Shown here piece after piece: positions 26,029 through 36,172 of a DNA stretch of 64,000 nucleotides. Within the stretch, counting starts at the first letter, position 1. Every line of letters begins with the position of its first letter. The DNA is from Taenia hydatigena (Eukaryota > Platyhelminthes > Cestoda > Cyclophyllidea > Taeniidae). Made by a program: the position numbers and the translations under genes. Where the stretch lies: contig JADWOT020001167.1 of assembly GCA_036345935.2 (NCBI GenBank), positions 62,001 through 126,000 of the forward strand, written 5' to 3'. Under the pieces are notes generated by a model. The model was given only the letters and a program-made list of their open reading frames with translations. It made no database searches and was not told the origin of the DNA.

Positions 26029-29000
26029 CTACCCGTCGGCCAATGTTGACATTTCGATGTGGACAAAAGCATTACGTTGAAAGGTATATCATTATAGAAA
26101 TGCTTATAAATATAGTTGCAAGTTTTCGCTCGTGCAGGCGTCACTAAAGGTCAAAAGACGCGACTGCAAAATCGATGGCTCTGTCAACCTACCGAGTAAA
26201 GACCTCGGGCCAAGGAACGAGAGGATTGTCGATTTCCTGTACACAGCCCCACACGCCAGGCGCTACCTCAGGTGCAATGGTTTTGGTGTGGAGAGGAGTG
26301 ATTAATGTAGGCAGCAGAAAGCTACCCAAAAATGCCACTCCCAATCCTATCAGCTTAGTCTGCTTAGCATCTGGTTGGGGTTAAAACGAAAATGGAAGGA
26401 GTTAGAAACAAGAATTTCCACCTGGTTAGTAAAGCCCATATAAGCTGCTATTCAACTCCTTATTCCCTAATTACTGGGACAGTGGGACATTTAGTCTGTG
26501 TGCCCAAAATGATGGCATTAAAAGCGCCTTCCAAGTACCTAGACCATGAACATTAGCTTGCATAGAGCCATTTTTGCAATGAATTTAATGCGCAATCAAC
26601 CCTGCTTTCCTTCTAAGTCGTCAGTTAACTAAAGTGTATTAAATTAATTGTGCAGGAAAAATTCCATCCATCTAAGTTTACATATAAAACGCAAAGTGCC
26701 AAGCAACGCACCTAAAGACGAGGCGTATTTAAGCACAAACCAGATGATGAGTGAGCCCGATGCACTAACGATGTAGCCAATTAGAAGTGCGGCTTTGGAG
26801 AGACGTGCCCAGAGAATGCTGAGACAAAGGCAACCCACAAAGGGTGTACATAGACCGAAGCATAGGATGTCCGCCACCTAAAACGCAAATATAGGTACCT
26901 TGTTGCTTTGCTGCCCCAAAACGCAGGTAACATCACAAAGTTTCTTTACAGATGTTTGCAGAACCTGCAACATCCTCCATTTTAGCGGAAGTTTATTTCT
27001 CTGGTGGAAAAATAGTGCCTAGTCTCCAATTCCAGACACAGCTTTGTAACAAGCGACATACTGCGCTGCTCTAAACTATTAGGAATTGGATCTTTATGCA
27101 GTGGATTTACCAGCCTCAACTGTGTGGGATTAAGGCAATCAAATTCGTGCCTTTTTTTAACGAAACGCATTTCACATCTTACATCAGTCTGACATTTGCT
27201 TGGACAGTGAGCCAGTCATTTATTCAGCAAGCAGTTCAAAGCTTTTGGCGTTTGTTGCACAAAAATTAGGAGCATTGGGAGCAATCTATTAACTTTTTAA
27301 AAACATTATATGTTACGTCCATTTTTTTCTAAAACAGCTGAATCGAACATAATTTTGGGCTGTTCTCAGGATGTTGATCTTTACCTAGTGTAGCTTAATA
27401 TCAGTTTGCCGCATTTCAAGAATTATGTGTTTTGTCGAAAGAGGAAGGCAGGCAGTGCTACTTGAAGACATGGCGCATCAGTTAGGTGCAATTAGTCTTT
27501 TGCCTACAACAACCTGATTCCGAAACAGGCAGTCGTCTTATTTTAGTTTAAGCGGGTAGATTTGCTTGCATCACAAAATTGAAATAAATTTATCAGTTCT
27601 CCAAGTCTTAAATAGTGTGCGGTTTCATTGGAGAAGGTGTGCCATATTGGCGTGGAGAAATTGCGGTGCCCCAACAGTGACCTAGTTTGAGCTATTGCCG
27701 AATCAGGTATGGCGCTAAATGCTATTCCTTAAATGTACTCTCAAAGTGTCCCTCTAAGGACATTTGAATGATTCCATTTTGCCATATCTGTCCACCTGCC
27801 CATTTCATGCTGCTAATTTCAGGCACTACATTGTAGACCTCATTTTCATTCCATGAAACCATTTGCTCTACTTCGATTTCTTATATCAATGTTTGGGGCA
27901 AAGAGCAGGCGGTAAATATTTGTAAATTTAATTTTTCGTTACGGTTCAGCCATGTTGCACCGCATTAGTTGGGCAGCAGTGGTCCAGTGTCATAGCTACA
28001 ATGTCTTAGACAAATAGAGACGAAAGCATACTCCTATATCAGGAATGGCAATGCAGACTGGTATCATTCCCGTTATCACGGTAAAGGCGATGCGCAGCAC
28101 GCTTTTCCCCATCCTGTCCGTGTAGACGCGGAATGCACCGTGTGTCTGGCAGCCGTACACTAGCGTTGCGGCTGGTCTGTTCCTATATTCCTTTTTGATC
28201 CTGCCAAAACAATGGAAAGAGAGAAGAGTTGCCCTCCTGTCATGCAAAAACTATTTGTCGAATGGATTGGTTCTGTGTCTCGAGGTGAGGGTTATTGCTA
28301 TGGAAAGCACGCAAGAAATACTTATTTTCGTACGTGCAAACCTTGAATAAAGTGAGCACATTTTCAATGGAACAGCACTACATTCGCCGCAATCTTTAGA
28401 GCTACTTTCTAGGTTTGGGTCATTAACTTAAGGGACAGTCAGTTAAGGCATATAATTCAAAGCGCAAAAACGGCATCTCTCAGGCCTACCTACTTAAAAT
28501 TACAAGATAATTTGGTTTTTACAGTTCATAAGCAGAATTTTTGTTGCCTTGCAGAAAGCAATGTTATAATAAAGGCAAAACATTTCGTCCCCAGCTTCAT
28601 ACTTAAAGCAATTGCATAACACAATAAATGACTTGGTGATCTCTTTTAGTTTGGCTCTACAATTCATATTCTTCCTTCTGGTTATAATGCCTCCAGACTA
28701 ACAGAACCCGCCTTCTGTCTTCTAAGCGTAGTAATCGTCATTATTCAAGAAGTGTGTGCATGCATGCAGCAACAGATTTGAATGCGGTGTTTTACGGGTC
28801 ACTCAGTGCAAATCAACAGAGCCATGGGTCAGTATATCGAGCCAATGACATTGACGTACCAGGTGTCAGTGTGGCATGCAGCACATTCGAGCATGCTGCG
28901 ACAGCGGCAGATGTTGCGTCGACTTGCGAGATGACCGCGGCGCTTTCCACAGAGGAGACACGTTGCTCCATCCACCTGCTTCTTGAAGGGCTAAAGGGAG

Positions 29001-32000
29001 AACAGCATTACTGCAGTCATTCATAAATCACTATCACACTCAATTACGAGCTTTAACCTTTGAATTAAGCTGCAGGATGCCAAGTTGAGAATGCAAGTCC
29101 CCATGATCCTGTCAAGAAATTGCCCGCATATTCTGATGCGTCGCAAAGTGTTGCATCGGAACGCGAGAATATCTGCAACAAAACTGATGTTCAAACGTAA
29201 TTACCGGTGTGAATTCTAATTCGAGTGGAAGTTGGAAGTAGTGTCGATTTTAAAAATGGAGGTACACTAATTAGCCTATGCCTGCCTTAAAAGTGTGCAC
29301 CACAAATCTTGCCTCATTCCACTGACTAGTGATCAACATGAGAGTTGGATGTTGATGCTACGATAATCTATATTTTGGGGCAGAGTCAGTAGCATTGCTT
29401 ACCGATGTTACCATCCGAAATTTTATAGCATTCTATTTCCTTTGCTAAGCTAACATCATTACATTCAATAAAATGCTAACAACATTTCTTTGTACTTGAT
29501 ATTCAATTTTGTCGAATTCTTGCATAGAATTAAAGTGGGCCCACACAAAACGGGTATGGGTGTGGACCTGCTCTTAAGGAACTGAAAAAAACCTCAAAAG
29601 CATAAAAGTGTATGAGCGTGTCAAAAACATCGTTTAGACCAACTCACTCTGATGTACGTAGCGAGGACATCGTGGTACAGGATTGATGAGGCGCCGACGA
29701 GGCTGAACATGCAAGAGGTTATAAGGAGCAAGAGAATCACGGTGAACATGATCCAGACACCACCCTTGCTTAGAAGATGTATCCGAGTTGCGAATAACAC
29801 AATACCTAAAAGAACATATTGTTGAGAAGGCTGCGATGTGATTCACTTTGAAGGTGGTACAGTGAAACAAGGGCCTAAGTGGTTGCTTTTTGACAGATAA
29901 GTATTGGCACATCAAACTGACGGGTTTGTCGTCTACTGCTTACTACTTCAAAATTCGATTTGCCACTGATTTTAAGGTTTAAACACAGCATGGGTTTGAT
30001 GATTAATTTGGAGCTAAAGTTGTTCTATGAGATTAAATATGCGCCACGCGAATGACGAATTAACCGGCCACGCATACATTAGAGCAGCCAGTCTAAATCC
30101 TGCGGAATGCATGTTGACAATGAGGAGTATCTACCTGAGGCAGGATAAGTGGTTGCATAAATTGCTAGACCCATTTACTGACGAAACGTTATTCAACCAC
30201 CTGACAATTACATTCCTTGGACAGTTTTATGACCTCCCAGACATGAAGACTCCAGTTTGAGTTCATTAGTGGTCACAAATGGAGTTAACTCACCCAACAA
30301 TTAAGTCACTAAATATAGCTTAATAACCAAGCAAAGCAAGAAGATTTCAACAATCTAAAATAACGAAAATTGTTTTGACAAACAGCAACTTGAATTTTAT
30401 TCCCAAAATGTCGATCCCATAAATATGATAATTTTAAATGCTGAATTGTAGCATTTATCGGTTTAAACCGAATTTAGTAGCAAACGTACCACATAATCAC
30501 TACCACGTCTAATTATTAAGAGTAATGGCAAACTAATTTGCAGGTTGTTTTAACCACAAAAAGCTCATTTGTAAGCCATAGGAGGTGTATTCCTACCGGA
30601 TGCATTTTGCGTCTCGTTAAGGAGAGCTGCATTGGAAAAGGCTGATTCCAATGCTCGGAATCCCAAACCACAGACAACGCCATATGCGAAAGGAATGCAA
30701 AATGCCATGATGATGGCCAAAAGAAGACCAAGTGCTCCATGATTTGGCGGTAAACTGATCGGAGTCTCCCATAGTGCCCGATCAAGCACCACTAGCACCA
30801 CGTGACCTTGTGGAGAGCATGAAAGTCAGTTATTTTCATAACCTACTCCTAGATGGGTGATAAAAGCTGCATCTGAAGAAAAAAAGACCAACTTGTAATA
30901 CAAATTACGAACTTACGAATTAAGTTTATTAGAGAATTGCTGAGGAAACCACCATCGGATCCGGTAATCAAGGATTACCCGATTCCATAATTTGACTTGT
31001 TGTAGCACATCAGTAGCTTGTAGAGGTTGTCCACGCTACCTAAATAAAGCTTAGGATTGCTGGCAGGAGTCAAAACTCAATCATTGATGATGTTCTTTTT
31101 GCAGCACTGTTGAGTCGAGTAGCATATTTTCATTTATAGTTCCATAATGTTGCAAGGTGAAAGGTAATGATTATTTTTATTCGAAACGTACAACTTTCCC
31201 CAGAAATGTGCCTTCCATTTCATAATACAGTCGTAAATTTATCGCAAAACATTGTGTGCGTTGCGTTTACTGTGTTTCCTCCCAAAGCCATGTAAATTAT
31301 ACACTCGTCTCTACGAGTGAGCAATTACGAACCTCTTCAATAAAAGTCCAATGTACGGAAGGTCGTTAATGTTGTGAGTGTCAACTAAAAAAGGTACCAA
31401 AATACGTGATCTAGCCGCTTAACGACTTGTGCTGATGAAGCAATATGCCACTGCTTTTGCTTAGGAAATGGCATAACTGAACTTTGCTGGTTTTATGTCA
31501 GTGGCATCCTTGTTATCAGAACTCACCTACTTTAGCTATTCATTTTTGTATGCCTTGATCATCCCTGCTTTCCTCTGGACATACCAGGCTACATTCTTTA
31601 AACACACCAGCAGCATTACCATTTTCCCAAAATTTGTACTAGGTTATAATGACGAAACGTTGTACTTTTGCTTTTTGTACCTGATTGAATTCCCTTTGCT
31701 TTGTCTTGTTTAGCGCTGGCTTAGCATGCTTGTAGTTGTGCGATTGCCACCCCGTCATCACAAACTACCCTAATTTCGTGCACCTATTCATTTTATTCAA
31801 AATATTTTGAAACAGTCAAACTACTAGGCTCAAAGAGAGCATAGCAACAGCAGTCACAAGGTAGACATACCGAATGGCGTGTAGGTAGGCACGTGTAGCA
31901 CAATGAAAACGAAGAAGGCGCAAATGAGGAGGAGAATTGTAATAGCAATGTAAAGTATGGGACTACAGCTTCTGCGTCGCGCCACCAACACCATGGCACT

Positions 32001-35000
32001 AACCAGAATGAAGACGATCGACACGATAGCCGTCCTGCTCACATCTTGGGTCACGGCATCCAAAATCTTCGAAAAACTGCGAGCGAGATGTGAACATCAA
32101 TGCATGCATCAGCTATGTAACTGGCCCTTCCATCACTATCTCACACATTGTATTTAGGTAGGAAACAATGCAACCAGACCGCATAAACTATTTTTCTGTG
32201 GTAGCAACCATCTTGCTGAAAACTTAGAGAACTTCTTTTTTGCTTATAAAGTACAATGACTGAATCACACAATCCAAATGCCTTCATCTCCAATGCAACA
32301 GCTGTTAAGCGAACTTCTTAGCTTAAGATAGAACCTGTGCTCTGGTAATTGCCTGTAAAACAGTTACGACTTTGGATCAGAAGTATTTGTTCACTGTCTA
32401 CTGGGATGTTATTTCAGATGCCAAAGCACATAAAGCTCAATTATCTTGACCATGCGCAATAACTCACGTCAAATTTCCATTATCTCAAAGAGATTGATGT
32501 CACTTTCCATGTTTTAGGGTGACGCAAGCGTCATCAAGGCAAGTCGAAACCTTAACCAGATTGTTTATTGCTCCTCAACGGTTCGTGCATTAACATTGGT
32601 CGCGTACATCAAATCCTCTCAGCAAATAAATTGATGCTGCTTTGGGTGCATTTTTCCGATCTCCTCATTATGGCTGCTTTTGGTCTAATTTTATTAGCAG
32701 AGTTTAAAAATTATCCTTTGGAGAAATTGCTTGCTGAATTAACTAGTCAGTTAAGACCAATAGGGAGTTTGGTTCGCACTGTTACGAATGACGCTGGTGC
32801 GTCGCCTTATTTGTCGTGCATTTTGCCGTTCGCTATAGCTTAATAGCATTGCTGCATAAGACCCATTGCGAATTCTTTTACATGGCATTCTGCATCTTAT
32901 TATCCGCAACACAGCCACTTTTGACAGCAACTTTAAACCGGCTGATTTTGGGCTCGCATGACAACCATATGCAATACAATGCACGCTACTATCAAAAGGT
33001 AAGTAGGAAGACAGGAATTGCTCACCAATGACGTTGCCAGAGAGGGTGTAGAGGCTGGCCAGGAAGCTAAGAGCGATGGTGAGGATATGAGCAGCCACGC
33101 CGAAGCGACGCCCTACAAATTAAGCGGTGGTTTGGGCTCCTGGCGATTTGTTGCGCAATTCCACAAGCAGCAGCACGAAGATTGCGTAGACCAGTGCACA
33201 GTTCGCTGGCTCAGATATGCAACCGACAATGCCGTACTGAATTCACAAGCACGAGTTAGGGTTTTGTGTTTATGTGAAGCTTGCATGTCTGACTACAAGT
33301 GCTGCAGGTACGTTGTGCCTTTATTTGTACCAGGTTGCTCCAAACCATGTGTTTTTTTTGCGATTCGTTCTTAAAGGTTAAAAGCGACGGTCCTTTTTTG
33401 CACTGTAACTATGTCAAATACGGAAGGGATGGACTGGATGCTAGCTGATAGCATGACAATGTAAGTAGACCTAGCCAATTCTCCAAAATTGTAATTGCAA
33501 GTTGCTATTAAATTTGCAGTGGAGTGAGTGGCTGCAAAATACAGCAATGGCTGCAAAAACAAACCACGAATTTTACTTTAGAGTTTGAACTCATTACGAT
33601 GGCTGCCATTGCATAAAGTCATGGCATTTAATGCCCGATACCATTGCACTAGATTCAAATGACAAATGTCACCGTCATTAGTACATCCCTCAAAATCGTT
33701 TAGAGTGTGATTTAATCGCAGACAAATGTCAACTTAACAGTGTTCGGCGCGACGAAAGCTCTTAATTGGCTTATCGTGCTGATTACAGTAATAATTGTAA
33801 ACCACATTGAGTATTTACAAAATTCAGAGTAACGTGGGTCCTTTTATATCTTCCGCTTCAGGAGCAGCAAGCACTTTTTGATATAAAGACACTTTGTTAT
33901 CACTACTGCTCAAGCAATACTTCACTTAGGTGTTGCTTTAAGCAAAGTATTGGTTTTCGTCTGTGGAAGACGACAATCAGACCATTCACTTCTAACAATG
34001 TTTTAAAACCGATGTCCTTTCCCCTAGCCGTGCATATTTTATGGTCGCTCAAGCAATTAGTGATTGCAAACAATTTTAGAAGATAAAGATTAAAGTATCA
34101 AATGACCTAAAAGCCACAATTTTGCTTAAGTAAGAAGCCACGAAATGTTGATGAGGCCCTACCGATTTTGCATCGTTTACCATCTCTAGGAGTGATGCAG
34201 GCCTTGTGATTTGTACCATGAAGGCAGTGATGACAATGCCAAGATTATTTGATCTCTTTGAAATGCTTGCAAGGTCGTTTTGCATCTTCGCCTAAAAAAT
34301 AAAATAAAGGCGCCTGCTTATAGCATCAACAAATGAATCAGTTTTCATCGGATCTGCACTTTACATGAAATATTAAATCTGCCGCATGCGCGATTGGTTG
34401 CAAGATGCAGTTACACATACTGCACTAAAAATAAAGTCGCACTATTAAAATTGACTCCAATTCTGAAGGTAAATTCTCTTCTTCGGTTTTCCGCTGTTTC
34501 ACCTAAAAATACACCTCTAAGAATGCCTTCTTAAACTCAATTTTGACCAATAACACAGTGATCACGGCAATGAATGCAGGTTAGTACCACTCATGAAAAT
34601 TTCAACGTTTATTTGTTTATTTTGCGTTGTGAAAAAGAAACTGACATTTTATTAAAACAGAGAGTTACGGAGCCTTTTTAATAGCTATGGCTCACGCCTA
34701 TGAATGCAGTGGTCGGTAATACTAATTTATTTCCAAAAGCTGCTTTAAAATGCTTGTCACTCGTAATTAAATAGAAGAAAACTGTCTAATAAAGCCATGG
34801 CAAATAAGCCAGCATCAAAAAAACTAAAACTCAAAGGTTTAAACCGACAAAATTCTGCCATTTTCTTAAAAAGTGTCCACGGATAGAAGCGCAGTTCAAA
34901 AGCCTACAGGTTTGGCTTTCCTAGCGTAGAGAGTGCTGAGTAGGTCAGCGATGAAGATCACAAGGAGAATGGCGCATGTAAGCTCAACAACATCGTCGAT

Positions 35001-35150
35001 AAGCAACACGTGACGCTTTCTGTCACGAGAGCTCCTCTGTAGGTTTCTGCATACTTGTTCAACCGGTGAGGGAATTCTTCGACTCACATTTACCATAACA
35101 CCCGGTTTTGATCGAATGTGCACAAATTCTTCAAACACAATGCCCTCCAT
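25818..35150 (-). CDS. DUR3-like sodium:solute symporter family transporter, frame damaged
   Basis: Family knowledge: DUR3 proteins import urea (and polyamines in some organisms) across the plasma membrane with H+ or Na+. Here 12 exons on the minus strand give about 648 residues, near the family's usual size. Matches run in order along the family: an N-terminal membrane helix; the segment before YGxxG; VELRNKSPGAQT (family xELKRKAPxAxT); FGVAAHI; LINLIRHVVLVVLDRALW (family LINIVGNFGTVFVDxxYW); the IPFAYGVVCGLG helix; MFSLVGASSILYHDVLATYI (family xAVSSLxTYDIYxTYI); and LSILWARLSKAALLIG. Exons, 5' to 3': 34908-35150, 34163-34291, 33026-33236, 31871-32076, 31333-31384, 30917-30939, 30597-30806, 29648-29805, 28032-28190, 26712-26877, 26193-26370, 25818-26028. 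Phases agree except into exon 4. TAA at 33120-33122 interrupts exon 3. The 31-base 5'UTR begins at the splice acceptor in the foldback element. Confidence 0.8.
26193..26370 (-). CDS. Transporter exon 11
   Basis: Encodes AKQTKLIGLGVAFLGSFLLP (family LAGNLVAIxxxG helix), then a loop ending PLVPWPEVFTR, like the family's YDWxxTR. Acceptor ccccaaccag, donor GTAGGT, phase 1 to 2. Confidence 0.8.
26712..26877 (-). CDS. Transporter exon 10
   Basis: Encodes VADILCFGLCTPFVGCLCLS, then ILWARLSKAALLIGYIV, the family's IPxxxxLxWxxxNxxGAIxG pair of helices. Acceptor gcgttttag, donor GTGCGT, phase 0 to 1. Confidence 0.85.
28032..28190 (-). CDS. Transporter exon 9
   Basis: Encodes EYRNRPAATLVYG and RMGKSVLRIAFTVITGMIPV (family xTGxxxLxxSR, then a helix). 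The acceptor after caaaaag gives phase 0 to 0. A stronger-looking cag ten bases upstream would break the frame, so the exact start is uncertain. Donor GTATGC. Confidence 0.75.
28191..29647 (-). other. Largest introns of the transporter gene
   Basis: The main introns are 28191-29647, 26878-28031, 33237-34162, 32077-33025, 29806-30596 and 34292-34907. They are AT-rich and I see nothing recognisable in them. The plus-strand 90-codon frame at 28754-29026 lies in the first and has no motif. Confidence 0.6.
29648..29805 (-). CDS. Transporter exon 8
   Basis: Encodes [20 protein letters not shown], then SLVGASSILYHDVLATYIR. This is the best family match in the gene (family GxxLLLxxLFMAVTSxxSxE, then xAVSSxxTYDIYxTYI). 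Acceptor ttcttttag, donor GTGAGT, phase 1 to 0. Confidence 0.87.
30597..30806 (-). CDS. Transporter exon 7
   Basis: Encodes HVVLVVLDRALWETPI (family GTVFVDxxYW), then the helix LLLAIIMAFCIPFAYGVVCG. Acceptor ctccacaag, donor GTAGGA, phase 1 to 1. Confidence 0.85.
30917..30939 (-). CDS. Transporter exon 6 (23-base micro-exon)
   Basis: The acceptor tttcctcag and the donor GTAAGT enclose 23 bases that encode S-N-S-L-I-N-L-I. Phase 2 to 1 fits both neighbours. The product aligns without gaps to the family's GLINIVGNFG region. Confidence 0.6.
31333..31384 (-). CDS. Transporter exon 5 (short)
   Basis: 52 bases, ending NDLPYIGLLLK. It corresponds to the family's SPxxxYDxL segment. Acceptor ccttttttag, donor GTTCGT, phase 1 to 2. 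Confidence 0.55.
31871..32076 (-). CDS. Transporter exon 4, frame slipped by one base
   Basis: Hydrophobic frame LDAVTQDVSRTAIVSIVFIL, then LVARRRS and a second helix. The acceptor ctcgctcgcag is followed by five T. Six T would put the exon in phase with exon 3; with five, the junction runs into TGA. Donor GTATGT, ends in phase 1. Confidence 0.72.
33026..33236 (-). CDS. Transporter exon 3, with in-frame TAA
   Basis: Encodes YGIVGC, VELRNKSPGAQTTA, then TAA (33120-33122), then FVGRRFGVAAHILTIALSFL. The family is continuous through this point. Acceptor aattcag, donor GTGAGC, phase 0 to 1. Confidence 0.82.
34163..34291 (-). CDS. Transporter exon 2
   Basis: 43 codons including SISKRSNNLGIVITAFMV, which aligns with the family's TAGRSVKTGLIAxxxV segment. 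Acceptor ttattttttag, donor GTAGGG, phase 0 to 0. Confidence 0.75.
34908..35150 (-). CDS. Transporter exon 1 (start codon, first membrane helix)
   Basis: ATG at 35150 starts MEGIVFEEFVHIRSK. A basic stretch and the helix VVELTCAILLVIFIADLLST follow. An in-frame TAG lies two codons upstream, and a strong acceptor (tttttccacag) ends at 35182, so this ATG is well supported. Donor GTAGGC; 81 codons, phase 0. Confidence 0.65.
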
Positions 35151-35181
35151 GACCTATGCGTTCACCTGCATGAATGTGCTT

Positions 35182-36172
35182 CTGTGGAAAAAGAGGGACA
35201 AAATTTGCGCCTTATAAATGGTCCCTTCCACTCAACAATGGAGTCTGGGCGTTAACTGCTCGCGTATGATTACCAAACTTAAACAAGTTAATGGGTAAGT
35301 AGATAGCACAGTCGTGTAATTAAAAATTCAACACGCGATTCTCAATTCCGTGGTCTAATCGTGCGTGTTCTTCCTCACAAAATGAATTCGCTTCAATTGT
35401 GGCACTTGAGACAGCACTCAGCAAGCCATAGGCAGCACCCTTAACAGTGGTTAATTATCTTCACTATATAAGCCCGCTACTTCTAAATTAAGCCAGTATC
35501 CGTTCAGTGATAAAATGCTCTCGTTCGGGTGTTAGAATGTAAAATCAGGACCGCGATTGCTGTATTCTACACAAGAGAGGGCTGAGAAAGATCCTCAATA
35601 ATAGCTCTAACTAACGCACAAGCCTAAAAATATTGTCGCTTTTCTGAACCTTGGCAAAGACTCTTTCTTTCCATTATTCTCACTTAAAACTGGTTAAAAG
35701 CCAAGCCATCATGCTCATGAACACTAGCTTGCAGCAGCCGCTACAAATAACTCTAGGTAGGTCTTTCTCAGCCCTCTCTCATGCAGACTACCGTAAGCGC
35801 AGCCCCGATTTTACATTCTGACACTCGAACGAAAACAATTTTATCACTGAACGGGCGCTAGCTTAATTTAGAAATAACAGGCTTATTTAGTGAAGACAAT
35901 TAACCAGTGTCGAGGGGTGCTGCCTATGGCTTGCTGAGTGCCGTCTCAAGTCCCACTATTAAAGTAACTTCATTTTGTGGGGAAGAGCATGCACGATTAG
36001 ACCACGGTATTGAGAATCGCGTGTTGAATTTTTTATTACACGACTGTGCCATCTACTTACCCATTAATTTGTTTAAGTTTGGTAATTAAACGCGAGTAGT
36101 TGACGCCCAGACTCCATTGTTGAGTGGAAGGGGCCATTTATAAGGCGTAAATTTTGTCCCTCTTTCCTACAG
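35182..36172. repeat. Foldback element with arms of about 410 bases
   Basis: The left arm (35182-35591) is the reverse complement of the right arm (35762-36172) with roughly 90% identity by eye. The spacer is about 170 bases. Similarity ends abruptly at CTGTGG on the left and CTACAG on the right, as at the ends of a terminal-inverted-repeat element. No transposase frame is visible and no convincing target-site duplication was found. Each arm ends with a pyrimidine-rich tract and CAG facing outward; the left one serves as the splice acceptor before the transporter's ATG. It may be a MITE or an old palindromic duplication. Confidence 0.85.

Noticed and set aside
26175..26384. Plus-strand ORFs over transporter exons (also 31957-32157 and 33018-33374)
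   Set aside because: They lie antisense to exons with clear family motifs and are shadows.
28190..28200. Transporter exon 9 starting at the stronger cag at 28201-28203
   Set aside because: That start puts TAG in frame after five codons. The acceptor ten bases downstream keeps phase 0 at both ends.
687..33122. A variant genetic code, since TAA falls on a likely Tyr position and flatworm mitochondria can read TAA as Tyr
   Set aside because: The genes have spliceosomal introns, so they are nuclear. The other stop (TAG on Trp) does not fit that code, and normal TAA and TGA stops end the frames.
35907..36089. 60-codon ORF in the foldback element
   Set aside because: Lies inside one inverted arm; no sign of coding.
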